Notes: generated from the sequence alone by a model not told the origin. Numbered from the stretch's first letter, positions 13,288-25,887 are shown. The stretch: 64,000 bases of DNA from Molossus alvarezi (GCA_037176705.1 CM073888.1:45390810-45454809), one strand, 5' to 3'. Program-made: numbers and translations.

Positions 13288-13541
13288 GCCCTGGCCAGTT
13301 TGGCTCAGCGGTTAGAGCGTCAGCCTGCGGTCTGGAGAGACCCGGGTTCGGTTCCCGCTAAGGGCACGTACTTCGGTTGCAGTTTGTCCCTGGCCCTGGT
13401 TGGTCGTGCGGGTGGCAGCCACTCGATGTGTCCCTTCACTTCGATGTTTCTCTCTCTCTCTCCTTCCTCTCTCTCCCTCCCACTCTATCTGTACAAAAAA
13501 TGGAAAGATATCCTCGGGTGAGGATAAAAAAAAACAAAAAC
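13288..13541 (+). mobile_element. Young Ves SINE, subfamily A
   Basis: Full-length copy with GGTTCGGTTCCCGCTAAGGG, ACTTCGGTTGCAG, CTGTACAAAAAATGG and ATATCCTCGGGTGAGG. It has a perfect 14-bp target duplication AAACCAGTAGGATC (13274-13287 and 13542-13555). Confidence 0.96.
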
Positions 13542-13555
13542 AAACCAGTAGGATC

Positions 13556-14007
13556 TGTGTACTTAGATTTACTTTTTCTTTCATGAGTGGACATTGGGCA
13601 CCTGCACATGCCCCTGAAATTGCAAAGGCGGCTATCTAGGCATAGAGAACACATGAAAAAAGATAGATTGATGAGAAGCAACCAGTGCATTTATAAACTA
13701 CAAGCAGTTTTTTGATTGAATTACTGAGTACAAGACAATACAATAGGAAAGGTAGGCAATGATCAGATCAACTTGTACAGTTGGTCACCTTGTTTACAGC
13801 CCATCTCAATTCAGATGCTACATTTTCATTGAAAATACTTGATCTATATTTAGATTTCATAAAACCTATAGATGGGAAAAGGATTCTCATCCCCTCCAAG
13901 TTCTTCTAAACATACTTAAAGGTTTTTCTATAACTGAATCAGTTACCAGTTTTTAAATTTACATTAATTCAAATGAAATTAAATTAAAACTTCAGTAGTT
14001 CATGAGT
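13556..14007. other. Intergenic, nothing recognised
   Basis: Unique-looking AT-rich DNA between two Ves insertions. No gene or repeat can be supported. Confidence 0.5.
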
Positions 14008-14024
14008 AGTACTGGCCACATTTT

Positions 14025-14250
14025 CTTTTTTTTTTTTTAATCCTCACCCGAGGACAGTGGGAGGGAGAGAGAGGAAGAGAGAGAGAGAAACATCAATGTA
14101 AAAGGGACACATCGAGTGGCTGCCACCCGCACGACCAACCAGGGCCGGGGACAAACTGCAACCGAGGTACATGCCCTTAGTGGGAACTGAACCCGGGCCT
14201 CTCTGGACTGCAGGCTGATGCTCTAACCACTGAGCCAAACCAGCCAGGAC
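14025..14250 (-). mobile_element. Young Ves SINE, subfamily B-like, small deletion
   Basis: Antisense. CACCCGAGGACA joins directly to GTGGGAGGG, so the short A-rich piece and CTGAACA marker normally between them are deleted. The B-type CCGAGGTAC is kept. Target duplication AGTACTGGCCACATTTT (14008-14024) and AGTACTAGCCACATTTT (14251-14267). Confidence 0.93.
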
Positions 14251-14774
14251 AGTACTAGCCACATTTTTAAATGCCCGAGAGCCACATGTAGCCAGTGGCT
14301 ACCATGTTGACAGCGAAGGTCTAGGCCAATCTGTACCTTTCTAGCTAAATTCAAGTCCTCTCAAAGCCACAGAGCTCAGCTAAACTGCATGGCTTGCCTT
14401 TTCCATGCATATCTAACTTTTGCTTGATTCTACCTTTACTGGCATTGTTCGTATTGGGGTTTGTTTATTTATTCGCCTGAAACATCTTGCATTTTCTGTT
14501 TCTATGTACCCAAATCTATACATATGCCTCCTCCAGGAAGAGTTGTGATTGCCCCTGGCTGAAAGTAATTCCTACTATGTGCATTCCTGAAATATTTGAT
14601 TTTCACTTCTCTTATTTTAGCAATTTCTTGCTGTATTATATAGTGTTCCCAATCTTCTCTAGTTTTGCTTCTGTTATCACTCCTCTAGAAATTACCAAAA
14701 AACTTACTTTGCAAATTCAAGAGTCATTTCTATGTCCACATCTTTTTTGAACTCTCAGTATCACCTGCTACAGC

Positions 14775-15550
14775 TTATTACTTTTTTACTTAAAATTTTT
14801 TTATTATGAAGTAATTCATACATATAAAATATATATATATATCCCTAGCCAGTTTGGATCAGCAGTTAGAGCGTTGGCTCATGGACCAAAGGGTCATGGG
14901 TTTGATTCTCTTCAAGGACACACACCTCAGTTGCAAGTTCTATCCCTGGCCCTGGTCGGGGTCATGTGTGATTCAACCAATCATGTCTCTCACATCAATG
15001 TTTCTCTCCCTCTACCTCCCTTCTTCCCTCCCTCCCACTGTCTCTAAAAATTAGTGGAAATATATCCTTGGGTGAGGATTAACAACAAGAAGAATATAAA
15101 GCATATACTTTACTTACATTTTGAAGTATACCATCATTTAAGATATACATTAACTTTGCAGCACCTCTGTGTTTTCACCTGATGCTTCTCTCTCCTTCCC
15201 AACTCCCAGATAACCATCATCCTGAAATATGTTAATAATTCTTTCTTTTTCATTAGTTTTATCACATAGTATTTCTAAATACTACATCATTTAATTGTTC
15301 CTGATTTTGACCTTCAATGAACAGAATCAAATTGTATACATCAGTGACTTTTTTTGCTGTTTTTAAGATTCATCTGTATGAATGCATTTATTGTTGTGGC
15401 TATATAATATTCTATTATAAAACATACCACAATTCATGCAACTATCTATGGACATTTAGATTGTTTTCAGTTTTTTACTATTATTAATAAGGTACCTATG
15501 AACATTTCTTCTTGAACATGTTTCCTGGTGTACATATTTAAGTTTCTCTA
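14775..15550 (-). mobile_element. Old L1 3' end, interrupted by Ves
   Basis: Before the SINE: TTTTTTTATTATGAAGTAATTCATACA. After it: 'tgttgtggctatataatattctattataa' and 'atggacatttagattgttttcag', the antisense L1 3' region. The copy is highly decayed, consistent with an ancient L1M-type family, and is interrupted at 14842-15090. Confidence 0.7.
14842..15090 (+). mobile_element. Ves SINE inside an old L1
   Basis: Head CCCTAGCCAGTTTGGATCAG and tail CCTTGGGTGAGGATTAACAACAAG. A divergent, older copy. Confidence 0.85.
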
Positions 15551-15553
15551 GGT

Positions 15554-15741
15554 CAGTGATACTCAAAGTATGGTTCTCAAATCTGCATCAGCATCACCTG
15601 TGAAGTTGTTAATTCAAGGAAATTATTGGGCCCCACCCCGGATTTACTGAATCAGAAACTTTGGAGTTGGGGCCTACTAATCCGTGTTTTAACACATTGT
15701 CCCAGTGATCCTTATGCACATGCGAGTTTGAGAACCACTGG
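15554..15741. mobile_element. MER5A-like hAT-Charlie MITE
   Basis: Terminal inverted repeats CAGTGATACTCAAA and TTTGAGAACCACTG, with the diagnostic interior GCATCAGCATCACCTG, GGGCCCCACCC and CTGAATCAGAAACT. This matches the ancient eutherian MER5A family. Confidence 0.9.
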
Positions 15742-16035
15742 CTTAAACTTATCCTTTGTGCGAAAATTTGTGTCTCCTGAATTCAATGTTTGGCTTTCAT
15801 GTTCTTAAAATATTTTTAAAACTGTATGAACCAGGCTTACTGTTCCTAAACTATAATTCTCTCCCTCTTACTCTTTCACATTTTTTATTTTTGATCTTTT
15901 TTGTTTGATAAGTTTTGACTGACTACCTCATGTGACTAAATTTACATGCAGGTAGCTAAATATCTCTGAATTAATTTTTTACATACCACAATCCAATTTT
16001 TTAGTCTCTTCTACCAGCTCCTCCCACTTTGCTCA

Positions 16036-18015
16036 GTCTCATTTTTTTCCTTTATTGTTGAGAGTATTACAGATGGTCCCTCCCCCCCACCCCATTACCT
16101 CCTTCTACCAGGCTCCCGCCCCACCCCAGGTGTTCACTGCATTATTGTCTCTGTGTCTATGGGCAATTCATATAGGCATATAAATTCTTTGGTTAATCTC
16201 TTTCTGCCATCCCCTCCACCCCTCTTCCCTCTGAGATTTGTCTCTGAGATTTGTCACTGTTCTATGCCTCTGGATCTATTTTGTTTGTTAGTTTATTTTG
16301 TTTATTAGATTCCACATATAAACAAGATCATATAATATTTGTCTCTATCTGTCTGGCTTATTTCGCTTAGCATAATAATCTCTAGGTCCCTCCATGTTGT
16401 CTCAAAGGGTAAGAGGTCCTTTTTTATATCTGCATAGTATTCCATTGTGCAAATGTAGCACAGCTTTTTATCCACTCATCTGATGGGCACTTGGGCTATT
16501 TCCAGATCTTAGTTATTGTAAAAGGACTGTTATGAACATAGAAGTGCATATAGTCTTTCTGATTGATGCTTTGGGATTCATAGGATATATTCCTAGAAGT
16601 GGGATCACTGGGTTAAACGGCAGTTCCATTTTTAATTTTTTTTTTTTTTTTATCCTCACCCGAGGACATTTTTCCATCCTTTGTTCTGATAGAGCTGGAG
16701 GGAGAGAGAGGAAGAGAGAGAGAGAAACATCGATGTGAAGGGACACATCGAGTTGCTGCCACCCACATGACCAACCAGGGCCGGGGACAAACTGCAACCG
16801 AGGTACGTGCCCTTAGCAGGAACCGAACCCGGGTCTCTCTGTACCACAGGCCGACACTCTAACCGCTGAGCCAAACCGGCCAGGACATCCATTTTTAATT
16901 TTTTGAGGAAACTCCACACTTTTCCATAATGGCTGCACCAGTCTGCATTCCCACCAGCAGTGTACTAAAGTTCCTTTTTCTCTACATCCTCACTAGCACT
17001 TGTTGTTTGTTGATTTATTGATGGTAGCCATTCTGGCATGTGTGAGGTAATACCTCATTGTAATTTTAATTTGCATCTCTAATGATTAGTGGCATTGAGC
17101 ATTTTTCATGTCTCTTGGCCATCTGTATGTCCTCCTTGGGGAAGTGTCTACTTAGGTCCTTTCCCATTTTTAAATTGGATTGTTTGTCTTAATTTTGTTG
17201 AATTGTATGAATTCTTTATATATTTGGGAGATTAACCCCTTATCAGATGTATCATTGGCAAATATATTCTCCTATACAGTGGGTTCCCTTTTCATTTTGA
17301 AGATGGTTTCTTTTCCTGTGAAGACACTTTTTAGTTTGATGTAGTACCATTTGTGTATTTTTTCCTTTGTTTTTCTTGCCCTAGGAGATGTATTGGTGAA
17401 AATTCTGCTACATGAAATGTCTTAAGATTTTGCTGCTTACATTTTCTTCTAGGATTTTTATGGTTTCACAACTTACATTTAGGTATTTTATCTATTTTTG
17501 GTTTATTCTTGTGTATGGTATAAATTGGTGGTCTAGTTTCTTTTTCTTTTTTTTTTTTTTTTTTGCATGTACCTGTCCCATTTTTCCAACACCATTTATT
17601 GAAGAGACTGTCTTTACTCCATTGTATGTTCTTGCCTCCTTTATCAAATATTAATTGAGCATAATGTCTTGGGCCAATTTCTGGATTCTCTATTTTGTTC
17701 CATTGATCTATATACTGGTTCTTGTGCCAGTACCAGGCTGTTTTGAGTACAGTGGCTTTGTATTATAACCTGATATTCGGTATTGTGATTCCTCCAACTT
17801 TGTTTTTCTTTCTCAAGATTGCTGTGACTATCTGGGGTCTTTTTTGGTTTCATTTAAATTTTTGGGGTATTCTAGATCTGTGAAGTATGCTGTTGGTTTT
17901 AATAGGGACTGAATTGAATCTATAGATTGCTTTGGATAGTATGGACATTTTAACGATGTTAATTCTTCCAATCCGTGAACATGGCATATACTTCCACTTG
18001 TTTGTATCTTTAAGG
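16036..18015 (-). mobile_element. 5'-truncated bat L1, antisense
   Basis: Starts with the 3'-terminal signature CTTTATTGTTGAGAGTATTACAG and runs through antisense ORF2 (CCATTTTTAAATTGGATTG, 'ccttatcagatgtatc', 'tgccagtaccaggctgtttt') to about 18015, where similarity to the L1 at 20.9-22.8 kb stops. Many frame breaks; no usable ORF2. A young Ves sits at 16641-16887. Parallel lines are alignable by eye with the younger L1 downstream. Confidence 0.88.
16641..16887 (-). mobile_element. Young Ves SINE, subfamily B, in L1
   Basis: Carries CCGAGGACATTTTTCC and ACCGAGGTACGTGCCC. Target duplication TCCATTTTTAATTTTT (16625-16640 and 16888 onward), made of L1 sequence. Confidence 0.95.
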
Positions 18016-18430
18016 TAAACCAAATCTTCACTGCCTAGTGCTACATGGGTTCACTTTCCCTTCTCTGTTTTTCTGAGTTGGGGATCCCTGCGTGGGTCTT
18101 AGACTCCATACTCCCAGGGGCAGGGGTGGGGGCTCTGCTGCCACAATGTCTTTCTGGCTTCCCAGCTGCACACCTGCACAAGTTGACTCACCCTCTCCGC
18201 GCAACCTCCTGTTTTTTCTCTGTGTTCCTTGTACACAGTATTTCAGATCAGCTTTACTTCAACTGGTTCTTCATGCCATTTACCCTGCATTTCAGCCACA
18301 AATCCTTCTGGTGTTAGGAGCAAGCATTCAGAGGTTCTGCCTGCTCTGCACCCATGATGGATCTCCTGTTCAGTCTCTTAATACTGGAGTGCCCTGGACA
18401 TTAGTCTGAGCTCCTGTGCTTTTCTCTGTC
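18016..18430. other. Unassigned moderately GC-rich block
   Basis: Includes CCCTGCGTGGGTCTTAGACTC and GCAGGGGTGGGGGC motifs that suggest an old LTR or L1-related relic. I cannot name a family. The overlapping + strand ORFs have no recognisable protein content. Confidence 0.4.
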
Positions 18431-19198
18431 TGGATGTTTTCTCTAGATGATCTTACCCAGGAATGACGCTGAAATATTTATCTCCAGCCTTGAGTCCTCT
18501 GTTAGGTTCATACTTATGTATATTCAGCTTGTTGTTTATATCTTCATTTGGATGACTAAAGAGTCTTCAAAATTTGCATACCAAAACAAAACTCCTTGCC
18601 TCCAAACTCATTCTTCCTCTAATCTTTCCTTTTGCAGCAAACTACACCCCATATGTCAATTGCTTAAGCTGAAAACCTAGAAGTTATTTCCCTCTTCAGT
18701 TCCTACATTCAATTAGTAAGTCCTTTCAGCTCTTTTATTTCTATCTACCTGCCTAAACTACCCAGCAACTGACCAACCTACCTACCTACCTATCTACCTC
18801 TGTCTCCAATCTATCCTTCACTTGACACCATCATGTCTTGCCTGGATTGCAATAGAAATCTCCTGTGCTGGTCTTGTTCCTTGCCCAGCTGCAATTGATT
18901 TTCCATTCAGGAATCAAATTTGTCTTCAAGAACATGTATCAGAATATGTCACTCCCTAATTCAAAATCCTCCAACAATTCCCATTACATTTAGAATAAAG
19001 TCCAAATTTTTTGTCTTGGCCTTCAAGGCCCTCTTTCAACTGGCTGATGCCCATCTCTAAATATTTCTTCCATCATGTCTCTTTCACTTAAATTTCTCTA
19101 CCCATTCTGGTTTATTTTCTATTTCTCTATATACTTCTCACCATAGGACTTTCATACTTTCCCTCGCTGGGAATACTGTACCCTTGCGTTTAGACCTT
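18431..19198 (-). mobile_element. L2 LINE relic
   Basis: Contains 'caaaatcctccaacaattcccattaca', 'aataaagtccaaatt' and 'ggccttcaaggccctc', the L2 3'-region signature read in antisense. Confidence 0.6.
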
Positions 19199-19732
19199 TA
19201 CATTTGATGAAGTCCAATTTATTACTATTTTTTGTTGCTTATGTTCTTATTGTCTAAGGAACCATTGCCTAATCCAAGGTCATGATTTACTTCTATGTTT
19301 TCTTCAAGAATGTTACTATTTTTGTTGTTGTATTTGGGTTGTTGATCCATGTCAAGTTGATTTACATATATTGTGTGAAATAGGGGTCCAGCCGTATTGT
19401 ATATGTGTGGATATCCATTTGGGGTGTTCCAGCACCATTTGTTGTAAAGACTCTTCCCCTACCGCAAGAAACCCCCCTCCCTTGAATTGTCTTGTCATCT
19501 TTGCTAAAAATCAATTGACAGTAAAAGTGAGGGTTTCTTTCTGGACTCTCAGTTCTATTCCATTTATCTACCTATATATCCATCCATCTATCCATCTTTA
19601 TGCTAATACCATAGTGTCTTGATATCTATAGCTTTGTAGCAAGATTTGAAATCAGGAAGTGTTTTTCAACTTTTTTTCTCAATTTTTTTTTTTCTATTCT
19701 GGATCTCTTGAATTTCCTATGAAATTTTATTT

Positions 19733-19984
19733 TATTTTTTTTATTCTCACCTGAGGACATTTTTGCATTTATCTTCAGATAGAGCGGGAGGGAGAGAGGG
19801 AAGAAGAGAGAGAGAGAGAAACATCGATGTGAGAGAGACACATCGACTGGTCGCCACCTGCACAACCCCAACCAGGGCCAGGGACAAACCGCAACCCAGG
19901 TACCTGCCCTCAGCAGGAACCCAACCCGGGACTCTCTGGTCTGCAGGCCGATGCTCTAACTGCTGAACCAAACCAGCCAGGGCC
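19733..19984 (-). mobile_element. Ves SINE, inserted in another Ves tail
   Basis: Full antisense copy from TTCTCACCTGAGGAC to AACCAGCCAGGGCC. It abuts the older Ves at 19985. Outer flanks CCTATGAAATTTTA (about 19716) and ACTATGAAAGTTTA (about 20142) bracket both units. Confidence 0.9.
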
Positions 19985-20140
19985 TTTTTTTTTTCCTCTT
20001 AATTTTTACTTTATGAATTCCAGAGAGGGAGGAAGGGAGAGAGAGACACACACATGCGCCCCAACTGGGGGTCGAACCTGCAACATTTTGGTGTATTGGA
20101 CAATGCTCCAACCAACTGAGCCACACCAGCCAACACAAAC
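19985..20140 (-). mobile_element. Ves-related SINE, older and shorter
   Basis: Poly-T then GAGAGGGAGGAAGGGAGAG, CCCCAACTGGGGGTCGAACC and TGAGCCACACCAGCC. It lacks the middle block of full Ves. Confidence 0.8.
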
Positions 20141-20874
20141 TATGAAAGTTTAGAGTCAACTTCAGTTACTGCAAAGAAGGCAGGTGGAATTTGATGGGGG
20201 TTGTATTTATCTGTACATCAATATGCAACATGAGGAGTATTGCCCTACTAACAATATTAAGTGTTCGATATATGAAAATATGATATCTTTCCATTTATTT
20301 AACATCATCCTTAATTTCTTTCAACAATGTTTGGTAGTTTTCAGAGTATAAAAGTTCTGTACTTCATTTGTTAAGTTTATCCCTAGGTATGTTATTCTTT
20401 ATTATGCTATTATAAATGGAATTTAAAAATTTATTTTTAGATTTCTTATTACAAGTGAGCAAATTGTGCAGTATGGGGTTCTGCCTCTGTTAACTTGTTT
20501 GTTAGTTCTAATAGGTTTTAGTGATTTTTTTAGACATTTCTATACATAAGATTATGTCATCTGCGTATAGTGATAGTTTTACTTATGCCCAAATTTTGTT
20601 TTCTTCCCAATTGCCTGGCTAGAACCTCCAGTACAATGTTGAATAGAAGTGGCAAGAGAGGATATATTTGTCATGTTCCTGATCTTAGAGGGAAAGCATT
20701 GAGTCTTTTACCGTTAAGTATGATGTTAGCTGTGGGTATGTCACAACATTTTGTATTCTTCATTTTCATTAATCTCAAAGTATTTTCTTGTTTTCCTTTA
20801 TCAGGTTGAGGAAGTTCCCTTCTATTTCTCATTTGTTGTTTTTATCATGAAGGATTGTGTCAAATGCTTTTTCT

Positions 20875-22764
20875 TGTCTTTTTTTTATTAATTTATTTAT
20901 TTTTGTTACAGATGTCTCTCCTTTTTCCTCCACTGATTCCCCCCTCTCCCTCCATCCCCGCCCTCTCCCCAGCTTTGTTGTCCATGTCCACAGTTCATGC
21001 ATACAAGCATATAAGTTCTGTGGTTTATCTCTCCCCCACCACCCCTTCTTCTGGGGATTGTCAGTCTATACCCCAGTTCCACGTCTCTGGGACTACCCCA
21101 TTCCTCACACTGTTATGTTCATTATATTCCACAAATAAGTGAGATCATATGATACTTGTGTTTCTCTGTTTGGCTTGTTTCACTTAGGATAATACTTTCC
21201 AGGTCCCTCCATGTAGTCTCAAAGGATAAGAGATCTTTCTTACAGCTGCACAGTACTCCATTGTGTATATGTACCACTGCTTTTTTATCCATTCGTCTAC
21301 TGATGGACATTTGGGCTGTTTCCAGATCTTAGCTATTGTAAATAGTGCTGCTACAGACATGGGGGTACATATATTCTTTCTGATTGGTGTTTCAGGCTTC
21401 TTAGGGTATATTCCTAGAAGTGGGATCACTGGGTCAAATGGAAGTTTAATTTTTAATTTTTTGAGGTAACACCATATTGTTTTCCATAGTGGCCGCACCA
21501 GTCTGCATTCCAACCAGCAGTGTACTAGAGTCCCCTTTTCTCCACACCCTCGCCAACACTTGTTGTTTGATGATTTGTTGATGGCGGCCATTCTGACAGG
21601 TGTGAGGTGATACCTCATTGTTGTTTTAATTGGCATCTCTCTGATGATTAGTGATGTTGAACATTTCTTCATATGTCTCTTAGCCATTTGTATGTGCTGT
21701 TTGGAGAGGTGTCTATTCAGCTCCTCTGCCCATTTTTTAATTGGGTTCTTTGTTTTCCTTTTGTGGAGTTGTATGAGCACTCTATATATGTTGGAAATTA
21801 ACCCCTTATCTGATATATCATTGGCAATTATGCTCTCCCATACAGTGGGTTGCCTTTCCATTTTGATGATTGTATCTTTTGCTGTGCAGAAGCTTTTGAG
21901 TTTGATGTAGTCCCATGTGTTCATTTTCTCCTTTGTTTCTGTTGTCTTAGGTGATGTATCAGTGAAAATTCTGCTGCGTATGATGTCTGAAATTTTGTTG
22001 CCTACAGTTTCTTCTAAGATTTTTATGGATTCATGAGTCACATTTAAGTCTTATCCATTTTGAGTTTATTCTTGTGTATGGTGTAAGTTGATGGTCTAGT
22101 TTCATTTTTTTTGCATGTAGGTGTCCAATTTTCCCAACAGCATTTATTAAAGAGGCTGTCTTTACTCCACTGTATGCTCTTGCCACCTTTTTCAAATATT
22201 AATTGAGCATATTGGCTTGGGTCCATTTCTGGGTTCTCTGTTCTGTTCCACTGGTCTATATGCCTGTTCTTGTGCCAGTACCAGGCTGTTTTGATTATAG
22301 TGGCTTTGTAGTATAACCCGAAATCTGGTAATGTGATCCCTCCAACTTTGTTCTTCTTTTTCAAGATTGCTGTGGCTATTCGAGGTCTTTTTTGGTTCCA
22401 TATGAACTTTTGAAATATTTGTTCTAGTTCTGTGAAGTATGCCATTGGTATTTTGATGGGGATTGCATTGAATCTATAGATTGCTTTGGGTAATATGGAC
22501 ATTTTAATGTTGTTAATTCTTTCAATCCATAAACAAGGTATGTGCTTCCACTTTTTTATATCTTCCTCTATTTCTTTTTTCAATGACCTGCAGTCTTCTG
22601 CAAATAGGTCCTTTATTTCTTTGGTTAAGTTTATTCCTAGGTGTCTTAATTTTTTTGCCGTGATGGTAAACGGGATTGTTTTTTTAGTTTCTCTTTCTGT
22701 GAGTTCATCATTGGTGTATAAGAATGCCATCGATTTCTTGACATTGATTTTGTATCCTGCTACC
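20875..22764 (-). mobile_element. Young 5'-truncated L1 nested in the older L1
   Basis: A 1.9-kb antisense L1 with poly(A) at 20879-20887 and a 14-bp perfect target duplication CAAATGCTTTTTCT (20861-20874; 22765-22778). The minus strand encodes the ORF2 part after the reverse-transcriptase core: [20 protein letters not shown] near 22725, [19 protein letters not shown] near 21900, [40 protein letters not shown] and [17 protein letters not shown] near 21250. Two frameshifts, near 22042 and near 21200, break the frame. The natural C-terminus lies near 21122 in a third frame. Much less decayed than its host L1. Confidence 0.95.
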
Positions 22765-22837
22765 CAAATGCTTTTTCTGTGTCTCTTTAGATGATCATGT
22801 GATTCCCCCGCCTTTGTTCTGTTGATAATGGGAATTG

Positions 22838-23055
22838 ATTTTCTTTTTTCTTTTTTTTTATTTGATTTTTAGAGAGAGGAAGGGAGAGGGAGAGAGAGAT
22901 AGAAACATCAATGAGAGAAAACATTGACTGGCCACCTTCTGCATGCCCCCCACTGGGGATTGGGCTCACAACCTGGGCACGTGCCCTGACCAGGCATCAA
23001 ACTGGCGACCTTTGGTGCATGGGTTGATGCTCAACCACTGAGCCATACCAGCCAT
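22838..23055 (-). mobile_element. Ves SINE, antisense, in old L1
   Basis: TTTTTATTTGATTTTTAGAG tail side to CACTGAGCCATACCAGCC head. Flanking L1 sequence 'ggaattgatttt' and 'gagaattgatctt' is consistent with a target duplication. Confidence 0.9.
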
Positions 23056-23608
23056 GTGAGAATTGATCTTCAAATGAATGCTAAAGCAACCTTGCATTCC
23101 TGGGATAAATCCCACATCATGATTATAGTATATAAGCTTTTTTATATGTTGCTGAACTTGGTTCACTGGTATTTTGTTGAGGATTTTGGTATCCATGTTC
23201 ACAAGATATATTTGGAGTGTAGATTTTTTTTGTGTGTGAGATCTTTGGTTTTGGCATCACAGTAATACTGTTCTCCAAGAGAGTTTGGAAGTGATCCTTC
23301 CCATTTTTTGGAAGAGTTAGTGAAGAACTGATACTATTTTTTAAATATTTGATAGAATTCACCATTGATATCATCAGGCCTGGGCCTTGTAGATAATTTT
23401 TTTGATTGCTAAATCAACCTTTTCACTTATTATAGGTTTATTCAGATTTTCTATTTCTTCTTGAATCAGTTTCAGTAGTTTGTGTTTTAGGAATTTTTAC
23501 ATTTCATCTGTTATTAAATTTGTTGGTATATAGATATTTAGAGTATTCCCTTATAATCTTTATTTCTGTAATGTTAATAGTAATGTCCCCTCTTTTATAA
23601 CTGATTTT

Positions 23609-24076
23609 TAAAAATATGTTTTTATTGATTTTTTTTTATTTTTATCCTCACCCGTGGACATTTTTCCATTTTTTTTTTACTCAGAGCGGGAAGGAGAGAG
23701 AGGAAGAGAGAGAAACAACGATGTGAAAGGGACACATCAAGTGGCCGCCACCCACACGACCCAACCAGGGCCGGGGACAAACTGCAGCCAAGGTACATGC
23801 CCTTAGCGGGAACCGAACCCGGGTCTCTGTGGACCGCAGGCTGACGCTCTAACCGCTGAGCCAAACCAGCCAGGGCCTTACTGATTTTTTTAGAGGGAGA
23901 GTCAGAGGGAGAGAGAAACATCGACGTGAGAGGGAAACATCGATCAGCTGCTTCCTGCATGCCCCCCATTGGGGATCAATCCCACAATTTGGGCATGTGG
24001 CCTGACCGGGAATCGAACCAGGACCCCTCAGTCTATGGGACAAGGCTCAATCCACTGAACCACACTAGCTGGATGC
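23609..24076 (-). mobile_element. Ves SINE split by a younger Ves
   Basis: Outer antisense Ves with a perfect 12-bp target duplication ATAACTGATTTT (23597-23608 and 24077-24088). Its tail side is split at about 23630 by the inner copy and resumes at 23878 with TTACTGATTTTTTTAGAGGG. Confidence 0.9.
23631..23877 (-). mobile_element. Young Ves SINE, subfamily B, inner copy
   Basis: TATCCTCACCCGTGGACA through GAGCCAAACCAGCCAGGGCC, with CCAAGGTACATGCCC. It duplicated TTATTGATTTTTT of the outer SINE. Confidence 0.92.
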
Positions 24077-24440
24077 ATAACTGATTTTAATGATTTGAAT
24101 CTTCTTTGTTTTTTTCTTGGTCAGTCTAGCTACAAGTTTACCAATTTTGTTGATGTTTTCAAAGAATCAACCTTTGGCTTTGTTGATGTTATCTATGGTT
24201 TTTCTATTCTCCATGTCATTAATTTACACATCAATGTATTATGACCTTCCTTATACTTGCTTTGGGTTCATTTTGCTCTTATTTTTCCAGTGTCTTCAAA
24301 GTTTAGGTTATTGATTTGACATCTTTTTCAATATGTCATTTATAGCTATAAATTTCTTTCTTAAAAACTGTGTTAGCTGTATCCCATAAGTTTTTATATA
24401 TTGTGTCTTCATTTTTATTCATCTCAAAGTATTCTAATAT

Positions 24441-24696
24441 CAGCCCTGGCCGGTTTGGCTCAGCGGTTAGAGCATCAGCCTGTGGTTCCGAGTGACCCAG
24501 GTTCGGTTCCTGCTAAGGGCATGTGCCTCAGTTGCAGTTTGTCCCCGGCCCTGGTTTGGTCGTGTGGGTGGCAGCCACTCGATGTGTCCCTTTCACATTG
24601 ATGTTTCTCTTTCTCTTCCTCTCTTTCCCTCCCACTCTATCTGAACAAAAAAAAAAAAGGAAAAATGTCCTCGGGTGAGGATTAAAAAAAAATAGG
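24441..24696 (+). mobile_element. Young Ves SINE, subfamily B
   Basis: Head AGCCCTGGCCGGTTTGGCTC and tail CTGAACA, A12, GGAAAAATGTCCTCGGG. Perfect 12-bp target duplication GTATTCTAATAT (24429-24440; 24697-24708). Confidence 0.95.
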
Positions 24697-24990
24697 GTAT
24701 TCTAATATACTTTTTGGATTGTTATTTTTTACCCATAGGTTTATTTAGAAGTTTGTTGTTTTAGTTCCATATGTTTGTGAGTTTCCCATATTTCTTTTTT
24801 CAGTTATCAATTTCTAATTTCATCCCAGTATGTAGTTGGATAACACACTTTGATTTCAATCCTTTTAAACTTTTTTAAGCTTATTTTATGGCCTAACACA
24901 TGGTCTCTCATGAAGAATGTTCCACGTGAACTGAGAAGAATATATACTCTCCTAGTAAACACTCTAGGTCACCGGGGATCAGCAGATGCT

Positions 24991-25887
24991 CTTTAGACCA
25001 CCAATGGCTTCCACACTTGAGAATATCTTCAGTTTTCTGCTTTTGTTTTGTTTTTGGCCTCTAAGAATCTCCCTTACTTTATTGCCATATCAGTAACTCA
25101 CTTTTAAAATTGTTTTTCATGTTTAATTCAGTATAAAGGATATCTTACGATGGGAAATTTATCCAGCATGTCTGGTTGTATCACATTGCAGGAAATAAGT
25201 AAGTTCTCTTACACTACTCCTCATTGACCTCATCTTCAAAAATTAATACTTGTGCGCTTTAAAGAAAAACATCCCACTCTTACAGTTGGTGCCTGTGTGT
25301 TCAATAGGGATATTCTGTTTGAGATGGTGATTTAACAGATAAGTACACTGATATCACCTTTGAATGAAAACAAGACCATATGAGGAAACCACCCTTAAAG
25401 AGATCAAGGGAAACAAACAAATGGGATATAACACCATTTTTCTTTGATAGGCTGAATATAGAAAATAGATGGCCTAAATTAGTACAGAGGTTTATTGCCA
25501 TGCCAATAATGCCTCCAATAGATTTAAATTAATTTTTAGGAATTATAAATGAATTTCTAGGTTATCAGCTGGAAGGATAAACAGGAAAGATTGTAAAATT
25601 TTAAAAGTAAAACATGATTACAAGGGAGAGTAGCCCATCAGATAATAAAGCAAATTAAATCTGTGTTAGTACTGTTATATAGGCAGACAATAAATGCCTT
25701 GAAACAGACAATTTGTCCGAGTATAACTGATAACTGGAAGGTCACTTAAGTATGTTTAAATCATGGACCAATTTTTCATAATAGTTTCACTAGAACTTTA
25801 ACTTGGATTTTTTGCTAATATTTAAAAAAATCTTATTTTCTATATAGCAAAGTTAAAGTAGAAATTTTTAATTAAAAATTTAAGTTG
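24991..25887. other. Intergenic, nothing recognised
   Basis: AT-rich DNA after the old L1. No convincing repeat or coding content. Confidence 0.45.

Larger units (their letters stand above)
19199..24990 (-). mobile_element. Older L1, antisense, split by five insertions
   Basis: Pieces of one old antisense ORF2 region can be followed in order: 19199-19732, 20138-20874, 22765-22837, 23056-23608, 24077-24440 and 24697-24990. The join across the young L1 reads straight from GGATTGTGTCAAATGC to CTTTTTCTGTGTCTC, as expected for L1. It was cut by two Ves near 19.7-20.1 kb, a young L1, a Ves at 22838, a nested Ves pair at 23609-24076 and a Ves at 24441. No open frame survives. Confidence 0.85.

Noticed and set aside
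13312..13384. True tRNA gene
   Set aside because: A- and B-box-like sequence is there, but it is the tRNA-derived head of Ves, with SINE body, tail and target duplication.
21184..22730. Two large minus-strand ORFs (285 and 228 codons) as host genes
   Set aside because: They are consecutive pieces of L1 ORF2 separated by a frameshift, inside a retrotransposon with target duplications.
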